NCBI GenBank assembly: GCA_018334675.1
Contig: JAGXLL010000019.1
Span: 1-49,130, forward strand
Direction: 5' to 3'
Origin: Bacteroidales bacterium
GTDB taxonomy: Bacteria; Bacteroidota; Bacteroidia; Bacteroidales; UBA12077
DNA length: 49,130 nt
The notes beneath the pieces were generated by a model that was given only the letters and a program-made list of their open reading frames with translations, made no database searches and was not told the DNA's origin. The position numbers and the translations under genes are program-made. Shown in pieces: positions 16,396 through 25,010 of the stretch; position 1 is the first letter of the stretch; the number at the start of each line of letters is the position of its first letter.

Positions 16396-17463
16396 TTATT
16401 TTAATCCCAGCAGCCTGGCCAGTTCCTTGAGGAACCCGGTACCTGCTTCTCCTCCAGATGCTTTTCCGTTGCCACTGGCACCATTGAGGATCTTTTCCGG
16501 CAGCTGGTTCTTGTCGGTTTCAAAGAAACCTATGGAACGGTATTTGTTATAGCGCTGATTTTTCATCTTTTGCTCATCCATGAAAGAGTAATGGAAGATG
16601 TCGTTGTAAAGCATCTTCTCCAGTTCCTCAAGGGTAGGTTGTGGGTTGGTGTCAAAGTCTTCCGCTTCTTTTTGTATCTCATCCACGATGCCCAGCTCAA
16701 AGAGATCGTAAGCGGTAAGCTTAAGAGATTCCGCTGCTTGTTCGGCTTTGGAGGCGTCCTTGAACAGGATGGAGGCGCAGCCTTCAGGCGATATCACCGA
16801 CAGGATGGAGTTTTCCATCATGTAAAGCTTGTTGGAAACGCTCAGGGCCAGTGCTCCGCCCGATCCCCCTTCGCCGGTGATCACTGTGAAGGTAGGCACA
16901 TTCAGGTCGGAGAGCTCGAACAGGTTGCGGGCAATGGCCTCTGAGATGCCTCTTTCCTCAGCACCGATGCCACAATAAGCTCCCGGGGTGTCGACAAAGA
17001 AGATCACAGGACGCTTGAATTTTTCGGCTTGCCTGGCCAGACGCAATGCTTTGCGGTACCCTTCAGGGTGGGGCATGCCAAAGTTGGCATCCATGTTTCC
17101 CCTTAGCTCTTTGCCTCTGCGGGTACTGATGGCGGTCACCGGAATGTCTTTCAGGTAACCGATACCACCCAGTATGGCATTGTCATCGTGTCCCAGGCGG
17201 TCACCATGCAAAGGAATAAAGTCTTTGATGAGGTATTCGATATAGTCCTGTGGCTTGGGTCTTTCCAGGGTTCTGGCAATCTTGACCCGCTCCCAGGGGG
17301 TGTGTCCTTTCTTTTGTTCCTGCCATTCGGTATATTTTTCGGGCTGTACCTTAGAGAGCTTTTTTTCCAGACTGTTGATCTCCTGGTTCAAATCAACCCC
17401 CTTGGTCCTGGAGATTTGTTCCAGGCTCTTGATGGTTTTTTTTATTTTATTTGTATACTCCAT
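16396..17463 (-). CDS. accA: Acetyl-CoA carboxylase carboxyltransferase subunit alpha
   Basis: About 355 residues from the ATG at 17463 (an ATG at 17490 would add nine residues). It carries the alpha-subunit N-terminal helices (LEQISRTKGVDLNQEINSLE), then the crotonase-like carboxyltransferase core with RPKPQDYIEYLIKDFIPLHG, FVDTPGAYCGIGAEERG and GEGGSGGALALSVSNK. It pairs with AccD to transfer carboxyl from biotin to acetyl-CoA, the first step of fatty acid synthesis. The C-terminus carries an extra ~35-residue Gly-rich segment (NGASGNGKASGGEAGTG) beyond the common 317-320 residues. Last gene of accBCDA. Confidence 0.95.
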   Translation of the reverse strand: MEYTNKIKKTIKSLEQISRTKGVDLNQEINSLEKKLSKVQPEKYTEWQEQKKGHTPWERVKIARTLERPKPQDYIEYLIKDFIPLHGDRLGHDDNAILGGIGYLKDIPVTAISTRRGKELRGNMDANFGMPHPEGYRKALRLARQAEKFKRPVIFFVDTPGAYCGIGAEERGISEAIARNLFELSDLNVPTFTVITGEGGSGGALALSVSNKLYMMENSILSVISPEGCASILFKDASKAEQAAESLKLTAYDLFELGIVDEIQKEAEDFDTNPQPTLEELEKMLYNDIFHYSFMDEQKMKNQRYNKYRSIGFFETDKNQLPEKILNGASGNGKASGGEAGTGFLKELARLLGLK

Positions 17464-17489
17464 GGTCTTTTTTTTGGATGGTAAAAGCA

Positions 17490-18332
17490 TTAATATTGGT
17501 GGATTTTAAGGATCTTATGCAAGGTATCTTTTAGTTGGTTACGCTCGCAGATCAGATCTACAAATCCTTTTTCCTGCAGAAATTCGGAGGTCTGAAAACC
17601 TTCAGGCAGTTTTTGCTTGATGGTTTGTTCGATCACCCGTGGACCGGCAAAGCCGATCAGTGCATTGGGCTCGGTGATGATGATATCCCCCAGCATGGCA
17701 AAGGAAGCTGTTACTCCGCCTGTGGTGGGATTGGTGATCAGGCTGATAAACAGATTGCCTGCATTGCTGAAACGCTTGGCAGCCGCGGCAGTTTTAGTCA
17801 TCTGCATCAGGGAAACAGCTCCCTCCTGCATTCTGGCCCCTCCGGAACGCGAAAGGATGATTACAGGAAGTCTTTGGGAGGTGCCCTTTTCAAAGAGCAG
17901 GGCGATTCTTTCTCCCAACACGGACCCCATAGATCCCAGGATGAAATCGGTATTCATGATGCCGAATAACACGGGTATCCCGTCAATTCGAGCTCTTCCT
18001 GTAGCGATCCCTTCATTGACATTTTTCTCGTATAGTTGGTCAAGTTTTTGCTTATATCCGGGAAATTCCAGCACATCTACCGTCTTATATTCCTCGAACA
18101 GGTTCTGTACACTCTGATGATCAAAAAGCACCTCGGTCCACTGGTGGTTGGATATGCGCATGTGGTACCCGCAATCCGGGCAGATGCCATGGTTCTTGTC
18201 GATCTTTTTCTTATAGATCATCTTCTTGCAACTGGGGCATTGGATGAACAGGTTGTCGGGAACCGATGCCTGAAAGCGCTCCTTTCGGGTCTTCAGAAAG
18301 TTTTGTATGATATGTTGAATTTTTCCGCTCAT
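17490..18332 (-). CDS. accD: Acetyl-CoA carboxylase carboxyltransferase subunit beta
   Basis: A 280-residue protein with the N-terminal zinc ribbon QCPSCKKMIY...CPDCGYH (Cys32, 35, 51, 54) followed by the carboxyltransferase core, including SRSGGARMQEG and TNPTTGGVTASFAMLGD that form the oxyanion and biotin/CoA sites. Its length is normal. It forms the alpha2-beta2 transferase with AccA, whose gene begins directly after it. The start lies 15 bp after the accC stop. Confidence 0.95.
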   Translation of the reverse strand: MSGKIQHIIQNFLKTRKERFQASVPDNLFIQCPSCKKMIYKKKIDKNHGICPDCGYHMRISNHQWTEVLFDHQSVQNLFEEYKTVDVLEFPGYKQKLDQLYEKNVNEGIATGRARIDGIPVLFGIMNTDFILGSMGSVLGERIALLFEKGTSQRLPVIILSRSGGARMQEGAVSLMQMTKTAAAAKRFSNAGNLFISLITNPTTGGVTASFAMLGDIIITEPNALIGFAGPRVIEQTIKQKLPEGFQTSEFLQEKGFVDLICERNQLKDTLHKILKIHQY

Positions 18333-18347
18333 GTTGGCTCGTTTGAA

Positions 18348-19694
18348 TTAAGACTTTTTCAGCAGTTCATTTTCGATGAAATTAATTGAATAATCCCCAT
18401 TCAGGAAAGAATCTGAGGACAGAATATCAATGAGGAAGTCTTTGTTGGTTTTAATCCCACTGATGCTGAACTCCTCCAGGGCACGGATCATTCTTGCAAT
18501 AGCCTGCTTGCGGGTATTGTCGTAAGCGATCACTTTGGCTACCATCGAGTCGTAATAGGGTGGTATCTCTGCACCGGGATAAATGCCTGAGTCTATGCGA
18601 ATGCCCGGTCCGGAGGGGAATACCACATTGTGTACCTTGCCGGCAAAGGGCATGAAGTTTTGTTTGGGATCTTCTGCATTGATCCGGCATTCAATGGCAT
18701 GGTTGTTCCATTGAATCTGATTTTGTTTCCAGCTGAGTTTTTCACCGGCAGCCACCCGAATCTGTTCTTTGATGATATCGATAGAGGTGGTCACTTCAGT
18801 TATAGGGTGCTCCACCTGTATCCGGGTGTTCATTTCCATAAAATAAAAACGGTCGTTTTCATAGAGAAACTCCACGGTGCCGGCATTGGTGTATTTGAGT
18901 TGTTTGAGGGCCTGGGTGACTTTGCTGCCGATCGATTTTCGTTTGTCGGCATCGATCACCGGAGAGGGCGTTTCCTCGATGACTTTCTGCTTTCGCCGTT
19001 GGCTGGAACAGTCCCTTTCTCCCAGATGAATGCAGTTGCCATGCTCGTCGGCAATAACCTGTATCTCAATATGTTTAGGGCTTTCAAAATACTTTTCCAG
19101 GTAGAGATTGGGGTCGCTAAAGGCCATCTTGGCTTCATGTGAGGCTTCCTGGAAGATGGCCTCAAACGATTTCTCATCCTCGATCAGGCGGATGCCCCGG
19201 CCTCCTCCTCCGGCAACGGCCTTGATCAGAAGGGGAAATCCAATTTTTTTTACTTCTTTCATGGCCATTTCGGGATTGGTGAATCCCTGGTCGGGACCTG
19301 GGATAACCGGAACACCATGCTTGGCCATAAGCTGCTTGGCCAGGGATTTGTTGCCCAGCTTGGCAATCGAATCGGAAGAGGGACCGATGAATTTGATGCC
19401 CACTTCTTCCACCATATGTGCAAATTCACTGTTTTCCGAAAGAAAGCCGAAACCCGGGTGAATGGCATCCACCTCTCTCTGCACAGCGGCCGAGATAATG
19501 TTGCTCATATTTAAATAACTCTGCCCGGCCGGGGCAGGACCTATACACACCGCCTCTTCCGCCATCTTAACATGCAATGAATCTCTGTCGGCTTCCGAAT
19601 ATACGGCAACCGTGTCGATGCCCATTTCCTTACATGCCCTGATTACCCGGATCGCTATCTCCCCACGGTTGGCTATCAAAACTTTGTTGAACAT
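18348..19694 (-). CDS. accC: Acetyl-CoA carboxylase biotin carboxylase subunit
   Basis: A 448-residue biotin carboxylase: N-terminal domain MFNKVLIANRGEIAIRVIRA, ATP-grasp glycine loop KAVAGGGGRGIRLI, catalytic EMNTRIQVEHPITE and the C-terminal domain with DSMVAKVIAYDNTR. It uses ATP and bicarbonate to carboxylate biotin on AccB. Its length and motifs are standard for a stand-alone AccC. Second gene of the accB-accC-accD-accA operon, 35 bp after accB. Confidence 0.96.
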   Translation of the reverse strand: MFNKVLIANRGEIAIRVIRACKEMGIDTVAVYSEADRDSLHVKMAEEAVCIGPAPAGQSYLNMSNIISAAVQREVDAIHPGFGFLSENSEFAHMVEEVGIKFIGPSSDSIAKLGNKSLAKQLMAKHGVPVIPGPDQGFTNPEMAMKEVKKIGFPLLIKAVAGGGGRGIRLIEDEKSFEAIFQEASHEAKMAFSDPNLYLEKYFESPKHIEIQVIADEHGNCIHLGERDCSSQRRKQKVIEETPSPVIDADKRKSIGSKVTQALKQLKYTNAGTVEFLYENDRFYFMEMNTRIQVEHPITEVTTSIDIIKEQIRVAAGEKLSWKQNQIQWNNHAIECRINAEDPKQNFMPFAGKVHNVVFPSGPGIRIDSGIYPGAEIPPYYDSMVAKVIAYDNTRKQAIARMIRALEEFSISGIKTNKDFLIDILSSDSFLNGDYSINFIENELLKKS

Positions 19695-19729
19695 ACGTTA
19701 CCCATTGAAATGAAAAAATGCAGTACCTT

Positions 19730-20248
19730 TTAATCCTGCCTGATCTTGTAGAGCTCGGTACCGTATTCTACGGCCTGTCCATCCTCGGCTACTACCTCCA
19801 CAATTTCCCCGCTCACGTCCGATTCGATCTTATTCATCACTTTCATGGCCTCAACAATGCATAACACATCGCCTTTCTTAACTTTGTCACCGGCTTTGAC
19901 GAAAGCAGACTTGCCCGGTGCAGGCGAGGTGTAGAAAGTGCCGATGATCGGAGAAATAACCTTGTGGAGATCTTCCTCCGGCTCAGAAGCGGCTTGCTCC
20001 TGGCCGGCAGTCTCTTTTTCTTCATCCGAGAGGGATGCATGAGGGGTTCCCTTCGATTCTGACCTGGCGATCAATTCTTTTAACTGATCGATGTTGGTGC
20101 CCTGCAGATTAGAGGTCTCATGGCTGCCGTTTTTGTGCCTGGAGAGCTCAATCTCTTCTTCTCCCGTCTTGTAGCGCAAACTATCGATAGAGCTCTTTTC
20201 AAACTGATCCAGGATCCTGAGTATGTCTTCCAACTTAATATTTTCCAT
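19730..20248 (-). CDS. accB: Biotin carboxyl carrier protein of acetyl-CoA carboxylase
   Basis: A 172-residue BCCP. The N-terminal helix region (LEDILRILDQFEKSSIDSLR) is followed by a Ser/Glu/Ala-rich linker (about 62-92) and the biotinyl domain (about 97-172) with the thumb-containing VISPIIGTFYTSPAPG and the attachment motif VEAMKVMNKIESD, biotinylated at Lys136. First gene of the four-gene acc operon. Upstream, 20249-20835 is a 587-bp spacer. Confidence 0.95.
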   Translation of the reverse strand: MENIKLEDILRILDQFEKSSIDSLRYKTGEEEIELSRHKNGSHETSNLQGTNIDQLKELIARSESKGTPHASLSDEEKETAGQEQAASEPEEDLHKVISPIIGTFYTSPAPGKSAFVKAGDKVKKGDVLCIVEAMKVMNKIESDVSGEIVEVVAEDGQAVEYGTELYKIRQD

Positions 20249-20524
20249 GTTTTTATCTGAATTTTGTATTCAATGAACAGGAACAAAGCAACACTTGTTT
20301 AACCTTTCAGAAGCTCTTTGTTAATCTTTATTTCTAATATTCACACAATAATCCCATACCTTGAACCATAACCGGATTCTTTTGTTATGCCCAATTTGTA
20401 TGTTTACCCAATCTAATTGGTATTCAACTATATTTGATCAAAACTGCATCGGCTCTGCAGGAAACTAATCGGGAACAATATATACAAAAGTACAGAGAAA
20501 TTCAAACTCTTTATATTTATTTGT

Positions 20525-20656
20525 ATGTCAAAGGGTTTTAATTTGATGTTGTTCAGCATACTTGTCGGCATTTTTACACCCCCGATATTTTTATGGTTTA
20601 ATGAACCAATTGCAAAACGGTGGGACGGAAAGCTTATTTTACTGAATGAACTATAA
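20525..20656 (+). CDS. Possible 43-residue small membrane protein in the accB-larC spacer
   Basis: The frame reads MSKGFNLMLFSILVGIFTPP, then IFLWFNEPIAKRWDGKLILL and NEL. It would be one transmembrane helix (about 7-25) with an amphipathic, charged tail. The composition looks protein-like but there is no recognised family and no clear promoter at proper spacing. Nothing else of note is visible in the spacer 20249-20835. Confidence 0.3.
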   Translation: MSKGFNLMLFSILVGIFTPPIFLWFNEPIAKRWDGKLILLNEL

Positions 20657-20835
20657 TTATTGTTTCGATGTAAGATTGTATTCCGGCATCACCCCGGTGA
20701 TCGTTGGAAGTTCTGTTACCAAGACAGGGGGGTAAAGGATGTTTGCTGACTCCGGGAAAGGCCTGGACCGAATTTTCTCAAAAAAAAGCATTATTTTTGA
20801 TATCTTTTGTATTTAAATAAGAAGAAAACACCAAC

Positions 20836-22071
20836 ATGAAAATATTATATTACGATTGTTTTTCAGGGATCAGTGGCGATATGAACCTGGCAGCCCTGAT
20901 CGGGCTGGGCGTCGAACCTGATTATCTGCGTTCGCAATTGAGCAAGTTGGGCCTGGAAGGATATTCCATCCGGGTTAGCCGGGATGTTCGTCATTCCATT
21001 TCCGGTACGCGGGTGGATGTTATCCTGAATCATTCCCACGATCACCCCCACGATCGGGAAGAGGTTCATTCCCACGGACACAGCCATGAGCATGTACACC
21101 GTAACCTGGAGGATATACGAAAGATCGTTGAATCCAGCGCTCTGAATGGGACTGTTAAGGAGTCGAGCATGAAAATGTTCCGGCTTATTGCGGAAGCAGA
21201 GGCCAAAGTGCATGGCACCACCGTAGATCAGATCCATTTTCATGAGGTAGGGGCGGTGGATTCGATTGTTGACATCGTTGGAGCCGCTATATGCCTGGAT
21301 TACCTGAAGGTTGACAGGGTGGTCAGTTCTCCGGTTCAATTGGGGGGTGGTTTTGTGGAGTGTGCCCATGGCAAAATGCCTGTGCCCGCCCCTGCTACCC
21401 TGGAGATACTCCGCGACATACCCGTGAAAACGGGTGCTGTGGACAAGGAAACCACCACACCAACCGGAGCAGCCATTTTAGCGGCCAATGTGGATATCTT
21501 TACTGACAACCATCAGATGCAAGTGGAGCAGGTAGGCTATGGTATTGGCCATCGCGATCTGGCGATTCCCAATATCCTGAGGGTTTATCTTGGCAGGGCC
21601 GGGGAAGAGCAGTTTGCAGGAGGATATCAAAAGCATCAGGCAATGCAGCTTACCTGTAACATTGATGATATGAACCCCGAGCATTATGATCATGTCATCG
21701 AACAGCTGTTTGAAGCGGGTGCAGATGAAGTGTACATCACACCGGTGGTTATGAAGAAAAACCGGCCTGCTTCACTTCTCAGTGTTCTTTGTAAGCCTGA
21801 GCTGCATGAAGGTATCAGCCGTCTGCTGCTTACACAAACCACTACTCTTGGGCTGCGAACCATGAGATTGGAGAAGACTGAGTTGGAGAGACAGATGAAA
21901 ACCCAAACAACACGTCACGGAGCTGTAAGGATCAAGATTGCTTTCCTTGATGGAAAAGCCATTAAGTACAAGCCTGAATATGAAGATTGTAAACGTATAG
22001 CCAGGGAACAAGGCCTTAATCTGCAGCAAGTGTGCAGGCATATCCAACAGGATATCGATTCCGATAATTAA
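20836..22071 (+). CDS. larC: Nickel pincer cofactor biosynthesis protein LarC (nickel insertase)
   Basis: A 411-residue LarC in a single uninterrupted frame (in Lactobacillus plantarum it is split into LarC1/LarC2 by a programmed frameshift). N-terminus ILYYDCFSGISGDMNLAALI, a His-rich loop at residues 66-89 (HSHDHPHDREEVHSH and HSHEHVH) that likely holds nickel, then IHFHEVGAVDSIVDIVGAA and the C-terminal domain with CNIDDMNPEHY. LarC inserts nickel into the pyridinium bisthiocarboxylate mononucleotide made by LarB and LarE. The stop abuts the larE start, so larC-larE-larB form an operon. Confidence 0.94.
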   Translation: MKILYYDCFSGISGDMNLAALIGLGVEPDYLRSQLSKLGLEGYSIRVSRDVRHSISGTRVDVILNHSHDHPHDREEVHSHGHSHEHVHRNLEDIRKIVESSALNGTVKESSMKMFRLIAEAEAKVHGTTVDQIHFHEVGAVDSIVDIVGAAICLDYLKVDRVVSSPVQLGGGFVECAHGKMPVPAPATLEILRDIPVKTGAVDKETTTPTGAAILAANVDIFTDNHQMQVEQVGYGIGHRDLAIPNILRVYLGRAGEEQFAGGYQKHQAMQLTCNIDDMNPEHYDHVIEQLFEAGADEVYITPVVMKKNRPASLLSVLCKPELHEGISRLLLTQTTTLGLRTMRLEKTELERQMKTQTTRHGAVRIKIAFLDGKAIKYKPEYEDCKRIAREQGLNLQQVCRHIQQDIDSDN

Positions 22072-22887
22072 ATGTACCTTATGGATCAAAATTCTAAATA
22101 TACAAGCCTTCAGGAGGAATTAAAGAAGATGGGCAGCCTGGTCGTGGCTTTTTCAGGAGGTGTGGACAGCACTTTTCTGCTGGCTGCCGCCCGGGAAGCT
22201 CTGGGAGATGAAGTAAAAGCGGTAACCGTTTCAACTCCCTATGTAGCCGGATGGGAAGAGAAAGAGGCAGTGCAGATTGCCCGGGATCTTAAGGTTCCTC
22301 ACCAGGTGATCAGACATCCGGTCTTCGAAGAGATTCGAGATAATCCGCCTCAGCGGTGTTACCTTTGTAAGAAGCATATCTTTACATCGATCTTTGAGGA
22401 AGCAGAGAAACAAGGGTTTCGTTATGTAGCCGATGGCACCAATGTAGATGACTATAAGGATATACGACCGGGAATCCGTGCTCTGAGGGAATTAGGTGTT
22501 AAAAGCCCGTTGGCCGATTGTGGCATCAACAAGCAAGATATCCGTGAATGCTCCAGACAGATGGGCCTGCCTACCTGGGATAAGCCTGCATACGCCTGTT
22601 TGCTTTCCAGGCTGCCATTTCATACCACCATCCGCCAGGAGTTGCTGGACCGCATAGAGCAGGCAGAACTGCTTGTAAGAGATGCCGGCTTCCCTGCCGC
22701 ACGAGTGAGAACCCACCAGGAGATCGCCCGGATAGAAGTACCTCCGGATCAGCTTGAATCATTCCTCAAAAAGGCTTCAGAGATCCATCTGACCCGCCAG
22801 CTCAAAAAACTGGGCTATAAATATGTTACCCTTGATATGGAAGGATACCGGATGGGCAGTTTCAATGACCCCGAAATCAAACAATAA
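22072..22887 (+). CDS. larE: ATP-dependent sacrificial sulfur transferase LarE
   Basis: A 271-residue PP-loop enzyme: VVAFSGGVDSTFLLAAA (28-33 is the PP-loop), NPPQRCYLCKKHIF, DGTNVDDYKDIRPG and KPAYACLLSRLP. Cys176 of this last motif sits at the position of the sulfur-donating cysteine of L. plantarum LarE, which becomes dehydroalanine. LarE converts the two carboxylates of the LarB product into thiocarboxylates. The start used directly follows larC; an in-frame ATG at 22081 is an alternative. Confidence 0.93.
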   Translation: MYLMDQNSKYTSLQEELKKMGSLVVAFSGGVDSTFLLAAAREALGDEVKAVTVSTPYVAGWEEKEAVQIARDLKVPHQVIRHPVFEEIRDNPPQRCYLCKKHIFTSIFEEAEKQGFRYVADGTNVDDYKDIRPGIRALRELGVKSPLADCGINKQDIRECSRQMGLPTWDKPAYACLLSRLPFHTTIRQELLDRIEQAELLVRDAGFPAARVRTHQEIARIEVPPDQLESFLKKASEIHLTRQLKKLGYKYVTLDMEGYRMGSFNDPEIKQ

Positions 22888-22891
22888 CATT

Positions 22892-23641
22892 ATGGATAAC
22901 CAAACACTGGAAGATCTGCTGCGAAGCATTCAGGAGAACCGCCTCTCGGTAGATGAGGCTATGAAAACACTTAAGCATTTCTCTTATCAGGATATCGGTC
23001 ATACCAAGATCGACAACCACCGTCAGATCCGTACGGGTTATCCTGAGGTGATCTACTGTTCCGGTAAGACACCTGAACAGGTGCGGGATATTTTTCAGGC
23101 CATGCTGGAGCGCGATAATAATGTGATTGCCACAAGGGCAGGCAAACATATTTATAAAGAGGTTGCTTCGGTCATCCCCGAGGTGGAATATCATGAAACA
23201 GCACGCATCATCACCTTACAACGCAAAGAGATTCCCATGGTCCAGACCAACATCTCGGTGGTAACAGCGGGCACCTCCGATATGCCTGTGGCGGAAGAGG
23301 CAGCCGTTACAGCCGGATTTTTCGGTAACCCGGTAAAAAGGTTCTATGATGTGGGTGTGGCTGGCATACACCGGTTGCAGAAAAATATTGCCGATATTGC
23401 CGATGCCCGGGTGGTGGTAGTTATTGCCGGGATGGAAGGAGCCCTGCCCAGTGTAGTAGGGGGCCTGGTAGATAAACCGGTCATTGCCGTACCCACCAGC
23501 ATCGGATATGGCGCCAGTTTTCAGGGTCTGTCGGCCTTGCTGGGTATGCTCACCAGCTGTGCCAGCGGGGTGAGTGTGGTGAATATCGATAACGGCTTTG
23601 GGGCCGGCTACATGGCCAGCATGATCAATAAGCTTAGATAA
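22892..23641 (+). CDS. larB: Pyridinium-3,5-biscarboxylic acid mononucleotide synthase LarB
   Basis: About 249 residues from the ATG at 22892; the frame is open from 22823 but that region overlaps larE. N-terminal helical part (LEDLLRSIQENRLSVDEAMK), then a PurE-like core with VVTAGTSDMPVAEEAAVTAG, DVGVAGIHRL, VVIAGMEGALPSVVGGLVDK and PTSIGYGAS. LarB carboxylates and hydrolyses nicotinic acid adenine dinucleotide, the first step of nickel-pincer nucleotide synthesis. It lies 4 bp after larE. No larA-type apoenzyme is in the window. Confidence 0.94.
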   Translation: MDNQTLEDLLRSIQENRLSVDEAMKTLKHFSYQDIGHTKIDNHRQIRTGYPEVIYCSGKTPEQVRDIFQAMLERDNNVIATRAGKHIYKEVASVIPEVEYHETARIITLQRKEIPMVQTNISVVTAGTSDMPVAEEAAVTAGFFGNPVKRFYDVGVAGIHRLQKNIADIADARVVVVIAGMEGALPSVVGGLVDKPVIAVPTSIGYGASFQGLSALLGMLTSCASGVSVVNIDNGFGAGYMASMINKLR

Positions 23642-23718
23642 GCCTGTTTTATTGGGTTTTCCTCTTTGCTTTTTGATGCGAATTTTGCTAACTTACTTTA
23701 TTGCTCCAAATCCATCTG

Positions 23719-24354
23719 ATGGGAAAGAGAGATCATAAAAATACCTGGTACCGGCTTATGGCCGGGCTTTATCTTACATTCGAATCGGTCTGTCCGGCTG
23801 GAAGTGATCTTATTATGCATCATCTGGAGAAAGTGAATGCTGGCTTTAAAGAGATGATCAACCGTCCGGTGTTACAGCTGCGTGAACCCATGAAGAAGCC
23901 GGTAGTTCGTTATTTGAGGAATGCCCTGAGAATGGGGATGTATTTCAATGAATCACCCATCTATCATACCATAGGCCTGATGGACCACCATCTGACCTGG
24001 GAATATGGATATGAGCATATGCCGGAGGGCCTGGCCGATAATTATGCCTTTACCGAGGTAATCGGCCCAAGAGGACCTATTCTCTGTGGTCAGCTGATCG
24101 TGGGAATGGTGTTGCTGGGCCCCTCCTGTCATTATCCTTCCCACCGATATCCCAACCTGGAAGTATCCTATGTTTGTCTGGGCGGATATGTCAATGTCAA
24201 TGACCTGACGATCCTCACCACCAATAGTTTTGTTATGATCCCGGAGAACCAATCCCACTGGCTCTCCACCGAAGAGGAAATACCTTCCCTGCTGGCTTAT
24301 GCCCGGATAGGTGAGCCCCAGGATCTGGCCCATTATAGGATGGAGATGGATTGA
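23719..24354 (+). CDS. DMSP lyase-like cupin (DddL/DddQ family)
   Basis: About 211 residues from the ATG at 23719 (an in-frame TTG at 23701 is possible). The C-terminal cupin holds CHYPSHRYPNLEVSYVCLGG and later MIPENQSHWLS, giving His138, His142, Glu148 and His180 (numbered from 23719) as candidate metal ligands, the layout of DddL/DddQ-type dimethylsulfoniopropionate lyases. The N-terminal helical half fits the family too. DMSP lyases cleave DMSP to dimethyl sulfide and acrylate; the activity here is inferred and other small acids are possible. It lies 77 bp after larB and may be co-transcribed. Confidence 0.55.
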   Translation: MGKRDHKNTWYRLMAGLYLTFESVCPAGSDLIMHHLEKVNAGFKEMINRPVLQLREPMKKPVVRYLRNALRMGMYFNESPIYHTIGLMDHHLTWEYGYEHMPEGLADNYAFTEVIGPRGPILCGQLIVGMVLLGPSCHYPSHRYPNLEVSYVCLGGYVNVNDLTILTTNSFVMIPENQSHWLSTEEEIPSLLAYARIGEPQDLAHYRMEMD

Positions 24355-24467
24355 GCCTGGACCCCATTGTTTATGCGATATTTTGCAGGTTCGGTTTTTT
24401 TTCCTAATTTACTGCCTGGTAATATGGAAGCTATGATGGCATTCTTCAGTGGGATAGTTTCTCCATT

Positions 24468-25001
24468 GTGGAAAATACAGATCGCACCGAATCAAATGCG
24501 CGGATATTGGAACGCATGAACGCCAACAGAAATACACCTCATTGGGTATACCTCTTATGGGTACTGGTCGGATTTCAATCGATATCCGGACTCGCCGGGG
24601 GATTGGTTATGGTATTCGATCCTACCGGGGAAACCCTGCGCATGCCAGGTATATTCCTCATGGGAACACCTTTCAAGGATTATTTTTTGCCCGGCCTCAT
24701 TTTGCTTTTATTTCTCGGTATACTTCCTGCCTTTGCACTGCTTGGATTATTGGGATTGAGATGGGAATGGCCGCGGGTTTTGAACCTGTACAGGGATATA
24801 CACTGGGGTTGGACATATAGCTTGTATGTGGCCATTGTTTTGATCCTGTGGATGGATATCCAGGTATTCTTTATCGGTTACTGGCATTTCATACAGACGT
24901 TCAATGCCCTGATGGGTGTTTTGATATTGATCATCACCCTTTTGCCGCCGGTGGTGAGCTATTACCGGTTGTACGGAAAAGGCCGGGATTCCGGCGAATA
25001 G
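24468..25001 (+). CDS. Hypothetical integral membrane protein
   Basis: About 177 residues from a GTG at 24468 (in-frame ATG at 24516 as alternative). Four predicted transmembrane helices: near 27-47 (WVYLLWVLVGFQSISGLAGG), 73-95 (LPGLILLLFLGILPAFALLG), 115-135 and 140-160. No motif that I recognise. A promoter-like TTTG-N19-TAATTTAC lies at 24382-24412. It converges on the guanylate kinase-like gene. Confidence 0.6.
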   Translation: MENTDRTESNARILERMNANRNTPHWVYLLWVLVGFQSISGLAGGLVMVFDPTGETLRMPGIFLMGTPFKDYFLPGLILLLFLGILPAFALLGLLGLRWEWPRVLNLYRDIHWGWTYSLYVAIVLILWMDIQVFFIGYWHFIQTFNALMGVLILIITLLPPVVSYYRLYGKGRDSGE

Positions 25002-25010
25002 CCAAATTTT

